From: JAJRVM01 sp963700515
Lineage (GTDB): Bacteria; Planctomycetota; Planctomycetia; Pirellulales; Pirellulaceae
Direction: 5' to 3'
DNA: 64,000 nucleotides
Assembly (NCBI GenBank): GCA_963700515.1
Contig: CAVOXY010000025.1
Span: 1 to 64,000 of the forward strand
Shown: one piece after another, positions 29,681 to 39,687 of the stretch
Position numbering within the stretch: the first letter of the stretch is position 1
How the letters are laid out: each line of letters opens with the position of its first letter
Notes under the pieces: generated by a model
The model's database searches: none
What the model saw: the letters and a program-made list of their open reading frames with translations, nothing else
What the model was told of the DNA's origin: nothing
Position numbers and translations under genes: made by a program

Positions 29681-29955
29681 GGCAATCTCCAGGGAATTCG
29701 TCGGATTCCGGGACTGTCCGGCAATCCCGTGGGATTTCGCCCCCCGGCGTCACTCCGAGCAGTCTCGTCAAGCAGTCAGACGACCCAGGGCGGTGCGTAC
29801 ATGACCGCCACCCGCACATGGCACGCCCGGTCAACCGCACCGTGTGGGGGTCGCTTCCTGCGCACAACGCGCGGATAGGCGAGTATAGACGTTTCCCGAG
29901 AGTCTGGCGACCGGATCTGTCGTGCCGCAGGCACCTCGACTATCATGGGAACACT

Positions 29956-31298
29956 ATGGCAATTCCACAAGTCGTTATCGTTGGTCGGCCCAATGTCGGC
30001 AAATCCAGCATCTTCAACTGGATTGCCGGACGGCGCATCGCCATCGTCGATGATGTCGCCGGCGTGACCCGCGATCGCCTATGCCAACTGGTGGAGCTTG
30101 ACGATCGGTACTTTGAACTGATCGATACGGGGGGAATCGGCATCCAGGATGTGGACAATCTGACGCAGCAAGTGGAAGCGCAGATCACGATGGCGATCGA
30201 TTCGGCCGACATCATTCTGTTCGTCGTGGATACCCGCAGCGGGATTACGGCCCTGGACGAATTCGTGGCCGAGCGACTGCGCAAGGTGGACCGTCCCATC
30301 CTCTGCCTGGCCAACAAGACCGACGACGTGAAACTGGAGCCGCAGGCCGACGAGTTCTATCGGCTGGGACGCGGAAAGCTCTTGAAAGTCAGTTCGCACC
30401 AGGGCAAGAACAAGGATCTTCTCCTGCGATCGATCCTGGAGCGGCTGCCTGAAGCCACGGACGACGCGGTGACTGTCGAGCCGGAGATGAAGGTCACCCT
30501 GGTCGGTCGTCGCAACGTCGGCAAGAGTACCTTCATCAATACCCTGACCAATACCGATCGGATCATCGTCAGCGAAGTGCCGGGGACCACGCGGGACAGC
30601 ATTGACGTGCGGTTCGAACTGGATGGGAAGTCGTTCCTGGCCATCGACACTCCGGGACTGCGAAAGAGCAAGAGCATTCGCACCGATCTCGAATTCTACA
30701 GTCTGCAAAGGGCCCAACGCAGCATTCGTCGCGCGGATGTCGTCTTGATGATGTTCGACGCTTCCCAGCGGCTCAGCAACGTTGACAAACAGCTCTGCCA
30801 GTACATTACGGACCAATACAAGCCGTGCGTGTTCGTCGTCAACAAGTGGGACTTGATGGTCGAGCACATGCCGACCGAACGATGGGTGCACTATCTACGT
30901 GACCATTTCCGGACGATGCAGTACGTGCCGATTGCCTTTATCACTGGCCAGGCCGGCAAGAACATGAAGGCTCTGCTCAACCATGCCCAAATGCTCTTCA
31001 AGCAATCGCGCCAACGCGTGAACACGGGTGAATTGAACCGCGTCGTGCGAGGCGCCCTCGAGTACCACGCGCCCCCCTGCACAAGAACCGGCGGCCCAAG
31101 ATCTACTACGCCACCCAAGTCGGGACACAGCCCCCCACCATCATCTTGATGTGTAACATGCCGAAGGCGTTCTCGCCCGACTATCGCCGATTCTTGCTCA
31201 GCGTGTTGAGGGACCAACTGAGCTTTGGAGAGGTCCCCATCAAACTCTATTTGCATCGCCGTGGAGCCGAAGACCGTCGCGATGACGTAGGCATCTGA
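29956..31298 (+). CDS. der: ribosome-assembly GTPase Der (EngA), one frameshift
   Basis: Double-GTPase needed for 50S subunit maturation. ATG 29956. GTPase 1 has GRPNVGKSSIFN, DTGG and NKTD; GTPase 2 has GRRNVGKSTFIN, DTPG and NKWD. The KH-like C-domain begins GKNMKALLNHAQ. Near 31070 a C run (GCGCCCCCCTGC) appears one C short. The frame ends at 31149, while the other frame gives LHKNRRPKIYYATQVGTQPP, IVLMCNMPKAF and the end ...EDRRDDVGI at 31298. This is a standard Der C-terminus. A homopolymer error is the likely cause. Upstream in-frame codons to 29656 have no family match. Confidence 0.9.
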
Positions 31299-31697
31299 AC
31301 CGGCACCACCGCGACCAATCCCCCGCAGAAGCCTCTTCTTCCGCGTTTTGCCACCGTAAGATCCTCCTGCCGCGACCCGTGCCCGCAGCCTACCAAAGTC
31401 CTCTGCCGTGCGCCCGAACCACTTCGACTTGCCAGGGGATGCAGGATAACGACTGCCCGTCGATAACATGCACGCACGCTCCGCGCATCCTTCTGCAGCA
31501 GACCACTCTCGGAGAGCACGATGAGGGAATGCGCAGTGCGGATGGCAGAATGAAGGAGGCCCAGCACTCCTGCCGTGGCTCACGTTGACCGTCGCACGGA
31601 TCCATCACAATTCCGCCGCCCCCATTCCCGCGTCGTCCCTCATCCGCGCACCAATCAAAACACATCGCGCATCACAACAAGTAACAAGCAACAAGTA
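31299..31697. other. gene-free stretch after der
   Basis: About 400 bp with no supported reading frame; it leads into a heptanucleotide repeat. Confidence 0.5.
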
Positions 31698-31750
31698 ACG
31701 AATGACGAATGACACGAATGACAAATGACAAATGACAAATGACAAATGAC
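31698..31750. repeat. AAATGAC heptanucleotide microsatellite
   Basis: Three imperfect units (GAATGAC types) followed by four perfect AAATGAC units at 31723-31750, immediately before the strong hairpin at 31753. Read on the minus strand it gives GTCATTT repeats trailing the terminator. Confidence 0.85.
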
Positions 31751-31752
31751 AA

Positions 31753-31784
31753 AGCCGCGGCCGGATGAACATCCGGCCGCGGCT
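31753..31784 (-). terminator. long perfect hairpin, terminator-like, downstream of the BBP7 gene
   Basis: A 15-bp perfect stem AGCCGCGGCCGGATG / CATCCGGCCGCGGCT with loop AA. On the minus strand it is 35 bp past the BBP7 stop and is followed by TTTGTCATTTGTC. The trailing T content is moderate, so termination is likely but not certain. Confidence 0.7.
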
Positions 31785-31818
31785 GTTGTAGCCCTTGACG
31801 GTTTCGAGACGATACCGA

Positions 31819-33168
31819 TCAGTATTTCCAGACGAGGCCGAGATTGATCCCCTGCACCCACATGGTGGTACTGCCGAGTTGCGGAGCGGGGCGAGGATCG
31901 CCGATCAGGCTGTTGCCGTTGGCAGGCAACTGGGAGACGTTGACGCTGGCATCGATTTGGTCGCCGCTGCGCGAGACGTCGGTGATCCACAACAACGAAT
32001 AGCCCAGCGCCAGCGACAGACTTTCGCTGTAGCAGTATCGCAGGTTCATATTCAATTCGGGAAGGACGGCGAAATCGTTACGATTGTAGCCTCCCATGTT
32101 GGTCGAGAGGGCCAGGAATCCGCCGCTACCGGACAATGGAGTCTGGTTGGGGGGCGCCACCACATTCGAGCCCTCGATATTGACATTCTGGTGCATATTG
32201 CCGATCGCGATCTTGGTCAGTACATCGAGCGACCAGCAGTCACGCTGGAAAACCGTCGATAGTCCCAATTCCCCACCATGGAAGTCGTTTTCGGTCGAAA
32301 ATGAATCGCGGATGTCAAAAGTCGTACCCACCGCCACCGCTCCACCCGGATCTGTCACGTTCAGACGCTCCTGGATGGTTAAGCCTTCCCGGTATCGGAA
32401 GTACCGATAACCTCCCACCACATCAAGGCGGTTGCCGCACTCTTGCCAGACATTACGGCGCAGCAAGAGAGCCAGCGAGTGCATTTCGCTGCTCGTCGCG
32501 ACTTGGACATCCCCTTCCACAACACCGGGAAACGCCACCAGTTGTGAATCCTGCTGACCGAGCAAAACGTTGTAAAACGGGCGGGTCAAGATCGGACTCA
32601 GCGGGCTGCCGACGGACTGAGCATAGTAGTTGCCGCTGTTAGCGCCATCGCCGAGCGAGAACCAGGTCGCGTCCACGCCCAGTGTCTGGCAGTCGTCGAG
32701 CCAATACCCGAGCACGAAACGCAGGCCAGGTCGATAGTTACCATCAATGCTCTCGCCACCATGCAAGACCTGGGTACCGGGCCGGCCCAGCACGCCAGCG
32801 TCTGCTCGGGCTGTCCCGTCGGGACTGGTACTGACCAGTGCCGGAACATTGTTCCCTTTTGCCCACCAGATCAATGTGTCCACTTGCCCATACCAGCGGG
32901 GCGAGCACCAGCTACTGCACGCGCCATCGCAAGAGCCACACGTGGTGACCGGAGCGGCCGCCTGACTGACCACCGCCGGCTCTGGTTCGTCCCAGAGATC
33001 AGCCGCCGTCGGAGCGTGCGAGGTATCGTACTCAGGAGGAAGCAGCACGCTGCGGGAATTGGAATTCGCCACTCGCAACGGCGGTTGAGCCGCGGCGGGA
33101 AGGGCACTCCATACCAGGACCGCAGCCAACGTCAACGCCGCGGAGGGGGAAACGAGTCGCTTGATCAT
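31819..33168 (-). CDS. BBP7-family outer-membrane beta-barrel protein
   Basis: Planctomycete-specific secreted/outer-membrane protein. ATG 33168 has AGGAAG upstream on its strand and opens a signal peptide (ALTLAAVLVWSALPAAAQ). A Cys cluster follows (TTCGSCDGACSSWCSPRWYG), then DTLIWWAKG..., characteristic of BBP7. The remainder is a series of alternating strands (GYWLDDCQTLGVDATWFSLG, VVGGYRYFRYREGL, LRYCYSESLSLALGYSLLW) ending in the aromatic-rich GLVWKY of barrels. 449 residues, no frameshift. Function unknown; possibly a surface or porin-like protein. It is followed by a strong hairpin. Confidence 0.85.
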   Translation of the reverse strand: MIKRLVSPSAALTLAAVLVWSALPAAAQPPLRVANSNSRSVLLPPEYDTSHAPTAADLWDEPEPAVVSQAAAPVTTCGSCDGACSSWCSPRWYGQVDTLIWWAKGNNVPALVSTSPDGTARADAGVLGRPGTQVLHGGESIDGNYRPGLRFVLGYWLDDCQTLGVDATWFSLGDGANSGNYYAQSVGSPLSPILTRPFYNVLLGQQDSQLVAFPGVVEGDVQVATSSEMHSLALLLRRNVWQECGNRLDVVGGYRYFRYREGLTIQERLNVTDPGGAVAVGTTFDIRDSFSTENDFHGGELGLSTVFQRDCWSLDVLTKIAIGNMHQNVNIEGSNVVAPPNQTPLSGSGGFLALSTNMGGYNRNDFAVLPELNMNLRYCYSESLSLALGYSLLWITDVSRSGDQIDASVNVSQLPANGNSLIGDPRPAPQLGSTTMWVQGINLGLVWKY

Positions 33169-33735
33169 TTTGAGCTTCCTTGCGTCATGGGCTCTATCGG
33201 TACGCTCCCGGATTTGATCAGGGGAGTCGCGGTCTGCCGGTTGCCAACCGCCCCTTTGGTCTACTGCAGGCGCTGATGCCCGGCTCGTTTTCGGCACCTG
33301 CCGCACCCGTTCGCACATGTGGCAGGACCAGATTCTCGCCCTTGTCACCGGGGGCGTGACGGGCAACCTGTTGTAGGATTCGTCACATCCCCTTATATCG
33401 GGAAGACTCATTCAACCGCTCCCTCCAAAATCCGCCCGGCACGGGAGCGTTCGCGAAGAGTTTCCCGCAGAACCGGCAAAGTTTCCCCAAGTCCCCAGGT
33501 ATGGGCGCACTCGCAGCAACCGGCCATGCTGGCGACTACCGGACCCGGCCTGGCCACCAGCAGCTTGCTCGGATACTCGCGTCAGGTCGGCGCGGTGCTG
33601 AAAAATGGGGCCCGGTGAGTGGGAAACCTGGGTTACACTTAGGCGATTGGCAAGTGATCTCGTGGGCCTCACCTGGTCCATCCACCGCATGCGAAACCGA
33701 TTCGTCGAACTTCTCGAGCAACAGGAATCGTCCTG
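33169..33735. other. gene-free stretch between divergent genes
   Basis: 567 bp between the BBP7 gene and the oxidoreductase gene, which point away from each other. No supported gene; no repeats seen. Confidence 0.5.
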
Positions 33736-34800
33736 ATGACTAACTCGCTCCGTGTTGCCTTTGTTGGCATCGACCACCCGCACGGCGCCGGCTGGCGCGA
33801 TCTGTTGGCCAATTTTCCCGATGAAGTCACCTTGTCCGCCATGGTGACCGGCTTCGAAGGGGCCACTTGCAGCCTGGAAGAACGCTACGCCGCGCTCCCG
33901 CGCTTCGAGTCCGTCAGTGAGTTGATCGAGTGGGATGCGTTCGATGCGGCCCTGGTTTGTCTCCCCAACAACGAGGGTCCGCCAGCCATCGCGCAGCTGG
34001 CGCGCGCCGGGAAACATGTGCTGGCCGAGAAGCCCGTGGCCGCCTCCGCCAACGCTTTCCAGCAAGTTGTTGAGGCGGTCGAACAGTGCGGTGTGGTCTA
34101 TCAGCACGCGTATATGTGGCGGTATGACCAGGCCGCCAATCGCTTGCGATCGATGGTCCACGCAGGACGTTTCGGCAAGCTCATTAATCTGGAAATGACG
34201 TTCGTCACGAGCGATGTTCAAAGACGCGATCCAGCCCATTACCTGTTCGACTGCGCGGTGTCGGGTGCGGGGTTCTTCAATTGGCTGGGATGCCACTACC
34301 TGGACCTGCTCATGCACGTCACCGGGCAACGGGTGATCGGAGTAATGGCGCGGACCGGCGTCTTTGGCGCCACGGCTGTGGACGTGGAAGATGGTGGCGC
34401 CGCGATCCTTGATCTGGAAGGGGGTGCCATCGTTTCCTTCACTGGTGGCTACTGGCTCCCTCGCTGGGCCGGATCCTGCCGCTGGACACTACGCGGCAGC
34501 CAGCGATGGGTTGACTGGCACCCGGCCCGGAGCGGGACCAGCGGCGTCTTGGAGATCCACGGACCACAGCCGCAATGGTATGCCATGGAAGAGACCTTCA
34601 CCCTCCCACCCGACGACACGCCGGGCTACGGCGGTCGCAACGGCGTAGCCTTGGTGCGTGATTGGATCGACGCCATCGCCGGGCAACCCAGCTCCTGTCG
34701 GACTGCCGTAAGAAGCTCACTCGCCACGCTGCAACTACTCGACGCCATCTATGAGTCATCACGCAGTGGAAAGCGCGTGACCTGCTCGATTGGTTTTTAA
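33736..34800 (+). CDS. Gfo/Idh/MocA family NAD(P)-dependent oxidoreductase
   Basis: Probable sugar/inositol-type dehydrogenase. ATG 33736 starts NSLRVAFVGIDHPHGAGWRD: a Rossmann strand-loop where the usual GxGxxG is altered to GIDHPHG. The signature AGKHVLAEKPVA (EKP, residues ~93-104) is present, followed by YQHAYMWRYDQAANRL, GRFGKLINLE and a C-terminal beta-sheet domain with GCHYLDLLMHVTG (Asp/His catalytic area). It ends with ALVRDWIDAIAG. 354 residues, no signal peptide, intact. The altered nucleotide-binding loop may change cofactor affinity. No operon partner. Confidence 0.8.
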   Translation: MTNSLRVAFVGIDHPHGAGWRDLLANFPDEVTLSAMVTGFEGATCSLEERYAALPRFESVSELIEWDAFDAALVCLPNNEGPPAIAQLARAGKHVLAEKPVAASANAFQQVVEAVEQCGVVYQHAYMWRYDQAANRLRSMVHAGRFGKLINLEMTFVTSDVQRRDPAHYLFDCAVSGAGFFNWLGCHYLDLLMHVTGQRVIGVMARTGVFGATAVDVEDGGAAILDLEGGAIVSFTGGYWLPRWAGSCRWTLRGSQRWVDWHPARSGTSGVLEIHGPQPQWYAMEETFTLPPDDTPGYGGRNGVALVRDWIDAIAGQPSSCRTAVRSSLATLQLLDAIYESSRSGKRVTCSIGF

Positions 34801-34896
34801 CCCGTCCGCTTCGTGACAGGAGCTTGTGACTTCAGCGCATGGCCGGTCCGACACGTTCAACGAAGCGAATGACAACTTGGCCTTTTTCCCTCGCAC

Positions 34897-35160
34897 TTAA
34901 GGACGATCACGATTTCGCTTCACTTGGTAACGCAGGAATGACCACAGGCCGGCGTATTTGTAGCTACTGTCCACGTAGTGTTCGATGACATAGAAGGCAA
35001 AGTAGTAAGCCCGGGCGAAACACCAGACGGCCAATGCCAGCAACAGGGCAACTTTCCACGTCGGATGCTCCATCCACAACAGCAGCGAGGCTAGAATTCC
35101 CCCGGCGACAAATAGTGCACCCTTGGCATAGATAAGTCGCGGACTGGTGAGGTCGACCAT
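34897..35160 (-). CDS. small two-helix membrane protein
   Basis: 87 residues. ATG 35160. Two hydrophobic segments (GALFVAGGILASLLLWME and VALLLALAVWCFARAYYFAF) are followed by a soluble tail ending KRNRDRP. Strong alternation of coding-type codons and clean membrane topology support a real gene, but no family could be named and nothing nearby suggests a role. Confidence 0.6.
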   Translation of the reverse strand: MVDLTSPRLIYAKGALFVAGGILASLLLWMEHPTWKVALLLALAVWCFARAYYFAFYVIEHYVDSSYKYAGLWSFLRYQVKRNRDRP

Positions 35161-35557
35161 CGCAGCAACCTTTCAGGCTCGAACATGGCGGTCACATAAG
35201 ACGTTGAGCAGAGCCGGCAGACAACACACCCACGCCAACGGCGGCCAAAACGGCGCGGAGATCGGTAGAATCCACCGCCCCCTGCAACGCACGTGGCCGG
35301 AAAGCAGTCGCGGCCTGTCCCGTCCGAGTGGATTCTAGCGAACTTGTGCGTGCCATCTGAACCCTAGGTCCGCCCGGTCGCAAAATGAGGGGTATGGCCA
35401 TACACCGGCCGTTACACCGTTTGCCGCACCGCTGTCCCGCAAGGCCTTTCATTCGCCTTGACACTCTGAGCACTTCCTGGGACACTCCCGCACCCAAAAA
35501 CAAGGCCGCGTGCCGATGAGTGTTCAACTGCTGAGCAACGAGAAGGATTTGAAACAC
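35161..35557. other. gene-free stretch
   Basis: About 400 bp between the small membrane gene and the lipoprotein; nothing recognisable. Confidence 0.45.
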
Positions 35558-36191
35558 ATGAAAAGCACAGTCTGGATTTCAGCAGCCGTGCTGATGGCAG
35601 GTTCAATCTGCGGCTGTGGAGAGAAGAAGGAAAGCTCGAACGCCACGTCTGCAGTGGATAGCCGTCCCGCGGCCACACAGGCAAGCGTCGAACAAGTTGC
35701 CGTCAAATCGTCCACACCTCAAGAAGCCGTAACCGAGTTCCTCGATGCCCTCCGCAGCGGAAACGACAAGACGGCCGAAGCTCTCCTCACCATCAAAGCG
35801 CGCGAGGAAACGGCAGCCCACGACATGGTTGTCGCGCCGACCCGGTGCCCCGAACGCGACCTACTCGGTTGGTCGAGTACAGCATCCAGACGACCAGAAA
35901 GACGCGGCCTACGTGAGCTGTACCTGGTCGGAGAAGAACGGCACCGAGGCCGTCTCGTATGAAGTCGTCTGGATTCTGCGACAGGAAACCAGCGGTTGGC
36001 GAATTGCCGGCATGGCCACGCAATTGGCCGAAGCCGAGGAGCCCGTATTCCTGAATTTCGAAGATCTATCACAGCTTGCTTTGGAACTCGAAAACGCCGA
36101 GCGTGAGAGCGCCGCGCGTGAGTCGGAAGTGGCGAATCGCCCTCAGACGACTCCACCTCCACAGAATCCGGACAATGCGACCCTGCGTTGA
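35558..36191 (+). CDS. putative lipoprotein with NTF2-like/DUF4878-type domain, one frameshift
   Basis: ATG 35558 has AGAAGGA upstream. The lipoprotein signal is STVWISAAVLMAGSICGCGE with the acylated Cys near residue 18. The domain begins SSTPQEAVTEFLDALRSGND and KTAEALLTIKAREETAAHDM, typical of NTF2-like lipoproteins. Near 35845 the frame changes; it resumes GAPNATYSVGRVQHPDD, then YVSCTWSEKN, YEVVWILRQETSGWRIAGMA, whose final WRIAGM strand is the diagnostic end of that fold. The C-terminus is a charged/proline tail. Role unknown. Confidence 0.65.
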
Positions 36192-37018
36192 CCAAGAACG
36201 GTTCGAAGCTGTGGATCATGTTACCTGAGCGAACGAGGGCCGAACGACGAATTCGTTCGGCCCTACTCGCTTGCACCACCCAGCAACCCGCTCCCCCTGC
36301 CCTCCCTTCATCACGTCACCTTCTGACGCGACTTCACATGCCCCAGCGGGCAATACACCCGGTCAACCCAGGCCCAGAATCTGACACGGACGGGGTCGCC
36401 AGCAGGCATCGTGCACCGGTCATCGCCGATCGCACACGATGGCTGGTGCCAATCCAAGCCGTGGTTGGTGGCCTCCTGGCCTCGTCGTCGTGTCACCGCG
36501 AAGTACCTGGCAATTGAAGTACCCGGAAATCATCTGGCGGCGGCGGACGACACTCGTCTTCGGGCCTGCGTGCCAACCACAAGGCATTTCATTGCAGCGA
36601 CTTAAGAACGGAATGCGACGGCCAAAACGGTTCCCTCCGGCAGCCGCAAGAGTCGGCACATTCCCGCGAGAAAGGCCGTGCACGCGACGCGCAGGCACCC
36701 CCCCCTGAGGTCGTCATAAGCTACCAGGTCAACGTAGATTGACTCTTCGTGTGCTTGACAAGCGAATGAGTCATGTTACCCTATCGACCTAGTCTCCATG
36801 ACTCGCGCATTTCCTGTAAGCCGTAAAGTTTCAAATTAGGGGGGAAACGAGGCTTTCCGGAGACGTCGAGTCGGAGACGAAAACGTCAGACGCTCATGTG
36901 CGAATCGGTGTCCTGACATCTGGGTCTTGGCATCCGGGTCTTGGCATCCTGTGGTGGAGTAGTCTGTACGTTTGGCAACATCAGTTTCCCGTTCGGTACT
37001 ATCTTTGGAGGGCTCGGA
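36192..37018. other. long gene-free stretch
   Basis: 827 bp with no convincing reading frame. It contains one promoter/operator-like element (36755-36804) and a Shine-Dalgarno GGAGG at 37006-37010 for the next gene. Confidence 0.5.
36755..36804 (+). promoter_or_regulatory. candidate sigma-70 promoter with overlapping inverted repeat
   Basis: TTGACA (36755-36760), 16-bp spacer, TACCCT (36777-36782). An inverted repeat GAGTCATG (36768-36775) / CATGACTC (36797-36804) overlaps the -10 region, as an operator would. It points to the Cys-rich gene at 37019, 215 bp away. Weak -10; this is a hypothesis. Confidence 0.3.
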
Positions 37019-37450
37019 ATGAATCGAGTTTTTGTGTTTGGCGTCGCGATGTTTTTCGCGATCGTCGGGATCGCCCTATTGGGCGGTGAAAAACAAGCCA
37101 TGGCCGGTCACGGCTGCAATGGTTGTCACGGTGCGGTAGCGTGTGCCGGAGCGAGCGATTGCTGTGGTCCCGCTGCGTGCGGAGGTCGAAAGGCCGGTCG
37201 CGCTCGTCACCAGTGTGCCGGTCGCACCCGTCGTTGTGGCGGCTGCGAAGGCCAGCGTTTGCTGGGTCGTCGTCGTTGTGCCGGGCAGCCGGCGGATTGC
37301 TGCGGGCAGCCGGTCAGCTGCTGCGGCACCGTCGTCGTTGAATCCGGTGGAGACGCTGCGGAAGCAGCTCCTCACGAAGCCGCCCCGGAAGCGCCGCCGA
37401 CGGAAGAGCCGGGTGGCACAGCTCCGGTCGAAGAAGGCGCTACGAAGTAG
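37019..37450 (+). CDS. Cys-rich small secreted protein
   Basis: ATG 37019 with GGAGG eight bases before it. A signal peptide (VFVFGVAMFFAIVGIALLGG, cleavage near MAG) is followed by repeated Cys motifs: HGCNGCHG, CAGASDCCGPAACGG, CAGRTRRCGGC, CAGQPADCCGQPVSCCG (about 17 Cys), then an acidic Ala/Glu/Pro tail. The CxxC and CC pairs suggest disulfide or metal binding outside the cytoplasm. The basic middle part (RKAGRARH...) could hide compensating frameshifts, because another frame is also open there. Family seen in planctomycetes; function unknown. Confidence 0.6.
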   Translation: MNRVFVFGVAMFFAIVGIALLGGEKQAMAGHGCNGCHGAVACAGASDCCGPAACGGRKAGRARHQCAGRTRRCGGCEGQRLLGRRRCAGQPADCCGQPVSCCGTVVVESGGDAAEAAPHEAAPEAPPTEEPGGTAPVEEGATK

Positions 37451-37563
37451 TCCTGGATGCGTTTCGGCCTTTTTTGGGTCGAAGACCGTCCGCCATCAAA
37501 CTTACTTGCCGACAACTTGGCTGCATCCCTGTTGGCAGCCAGCTGTCAGCGAGCGTAAATTAG

Positions 37564-37600
37564 AGACCGGGCTCCTCAGGATGCCCGGTCTTTTCTTTTC
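37564..37600 (+). terminator. intrinsic terminator after the Cys-rich gene
   Basis: Stem AGACCGGGC / GCCCGGTCT (9 bp) with a 10-base loop, directly followed by TTTTCTTTTC. It lies 114 bp past the stop at 37450 and before the next start at 37624. Confidence 0.8.
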
Positions 37601-37623
37601 GCAGTCATCCCATTGAGCGTGCC

Positions 37624-38388
37624 ATGGCCAAAAGAGACCACGAAACCCGCCCCGTGGCGGCGCCCGACACACCGGCTTCGGCGAGCCCCGGGGACACCGC
37701 GCGCGCGGTGATCTCGATTTTCTTGTTTGTCCACCTGTTTGTACTGTTCGTCTGCCTGACGGCAAATCTGGTCCCCTCGTCGCTTCAGCAACGGCTGCTC
37801 CGCGTCTTCCGGCCTTATGCCCAACTGCTGAATTTCGATTTGGATGGCACTCGTTACTTCCTCACGCACGCGACCATACGCGATGTAGACCATCGCCTCG
37901 AGGTATTGGCGAGCGGGGAATCGGAGTCGGCGGACGAGTCTTGGGAGAACATTGCGCGGGGCAGGCGTGGATCAGAGCGCTTCCATCGTTATCAGCGGTT
38001 GGCCGATACCCTGTCCTTTTTTCAAGACGATGAACGGACCACCGCTCTGCTGGCTGAGTCGGTAGCTCGCTGCTACAGGTCGCCAGCGGGGAGCACGATC
38101 ACGCAACTCCGCTGCCGCCGTCACACCTTGCAGTCCTGGGAGACGCCGGACAGTGCCGCGGCATCGCCGAGCGATCCCGACAGCCCCAGCTACTTCTCGG
38201 TCGTCTACCGCGCCAATATACTGACCACGCCAGCCGGCGCAATCCGGATCGTCAAGCGAGCCGAAGCATCTCTCGAGGCCCCGCCCGATCGGCGCGCGGA
38301 CGGCAGCGTGCGCCCGGCTGAAGGGCGCGCGGGGGGCGGCTCCGGTCAGCCCGGTACTGGCAATGTGAATTCGGACCAGGATCCGTGA
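37624..38388 (+). CDS. membrane-anchored protein paired with an HTTM gene
   Basis: ATG 37624. A cytoplasmic Pro/Ala-rich leader is followed by one hydrophobic helix (VISIFLFVHLFVLFVCLTAN) near residues 35-55, then LQQRLLRVFRPYAQLLNFDL and a soluble domain with RYFLTHA, HRYQRLADTLSFFQDDERTT, LLAESVARCYRS and a disordered tail. No family name could be assigned. The next gene (196 bp on, same strand) encodes an HTTM protein, and a membrane-anchored companion of this kind is plausible as its partner (inference). Intact, 254 residues. Confidence 0.7.
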   Translation: MAKRDHETRPVAAPDTPASASPGDTARAVISIFLFVHLFVLFVCLTANLVPSSLQQRLLRVFRPYAQLLNFDLDGTRYFLTHATIRDVDHRLEVLASGESESADESWENIARGRRGSERFHRYQRLADTLSFFQDDERTTALLAESVARCYRSPAGSTITQLRCRRHTLQSWETPDSAAASPSDPDSPSYFSVVYRANILTTPAGAIRIVKRAEASLEAPPDRRADGSVRPAEGRAGGGSGQPGTGNVNSDQDP

Positions 38389-38583
38389 CACCGCGGCCCC
38401 CTGACATCTCGGCTCGCTCGTGGCCGGAGTGCCAGATACGTCCCTTGTTTGTTCGGTAGCCGGTCTGGTGAACCATCCAGGCCTGACGAGCATCGGCGGA
38501 GAGCCTTTCTGTGTAGGATGAGCGCATGGTGTCGCATCCCTGTCAAGTCGACCCCTGGATGGAAGAACGATTAGTGCCAAATC

Positions 38584-39568
38584 ATGAACGACATTCGTGA
38601 GTACTTCCGACAGCTCTTCGCCGCGTGTGGATCCGCCTGGACTCGCTTCTGGTTCACTCCGCGCGATGCGTTCACTTTGTGCGTGCTGCGTATCGTCAGC
38701 GGAGTGATGGCGCTCTAGCTTCGTCGCTTCGCATACAGCCGATCTGGTTCGCTGGTTCGGGCCCGACGGCATCCTCAATGCGACCACCACGAATCAACTG
38801 ACCGGCACCGATCAGTTGCCTTATTCGTTTCGCATCTCTTATCTGTATCTCGCCAGTACTCCATCGTCCCTCTGGATACTGCATATTGCGGGCCTCCTCG
38901 TCCTCCTGGCCCTGATCGTAGGTCTTTGGTCACGAGTCACCAGCGTTGCTGCGTTGCTGGTGGTCCTGTCGTATATTCACCGAGGCCCTCTGCTGACCGC
39001 TCAGTTCGAACCTGTGTTAACCATGGTACTCGTTTACCTCTGCCTGGCACCGACGGGCCGGTACGTGTCGGTCGACGCTTGGCTCTCACGGCACGGAAAA
39101 CTGTCTCGCCGACAACTCCTCGATCCCCGGAGTAATGCTCACCGGTCCATTGGGGCGAACATTGCCACGCGTCTGATCCAACTCCATTTGGCGGGACTCT
39201 GCCTGATGATCGGGCTCAACATGCTGGCCGGGGACGTCTGGTGGTCGGGTGAAGCCGTCTGGTGGCTGATCGCACGCTCGGAATCCCGCCTGGTGGATTT
39301 GACCGGGCTCTCCCATTCGTTCCTGCTGGTCAACATCTGGACTCACGGTGTCGTGGCCTACCAATTGGCATTCGGGACATTGGTGTGGAACCGTCTGGCG
39401 CGGCCGTTGCTGCTTGGCCTGGGCGTGCTCGTCTGGTTCTCGCTCGCCTTGGTGACCGGCCTGGTGGCCTGGTGCGTCATGATGCTGGCGGCGAGTCTCG
39501 TATTTGTCGACCCGACCTGGCTCAGGCGTCTACTGCGCTACCGACCGGCCGGCGATGAAGCTGTGTAA
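38584..39568 (+). CDS. HTTM (vitamin-K-dependent gamma-carboxylase-like) membrane protein, one frameshift
   Basis: ATG 38584 gives NDIREYFRQLFAACGSAW, then WFTPRDAFTLCVLRIVSGVM, the typical first helix. The frame hits a stop at 38718, but shifting one base continues ASHTADLVRWFGPDGIL, the conserved periplasmic loop. At least six more hydrophobic segments follow, including LWILHIAGLLVLLALIVGLW and LTMVLVYLCLAPTGRYVSVD. The HTTM core is retained but the soluble lumenal domain of true carboxylases is absent. Bacterial HTTM proteins have no proven substrate here. It is convergent with polX. Confidence 0.75.
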
Positions 39569-39687
39569 GGAGCACAAGGACCGGAAACCGCCGAGCCACG
39601 AGAGATCCGCGGTGGCGATGGAGGCCCACGAGCGGGTACGTCCTCGCCTGCGGCGGCGGGTTAAACGACAGGGTGGCACGTTGTCGT

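Noticed and set aside
33412..34329. 305-residue minus-strand frame
   Set aside because: Antisense to the Gfo/Idh/MocA gene and an intergenic stretch; no family motif.
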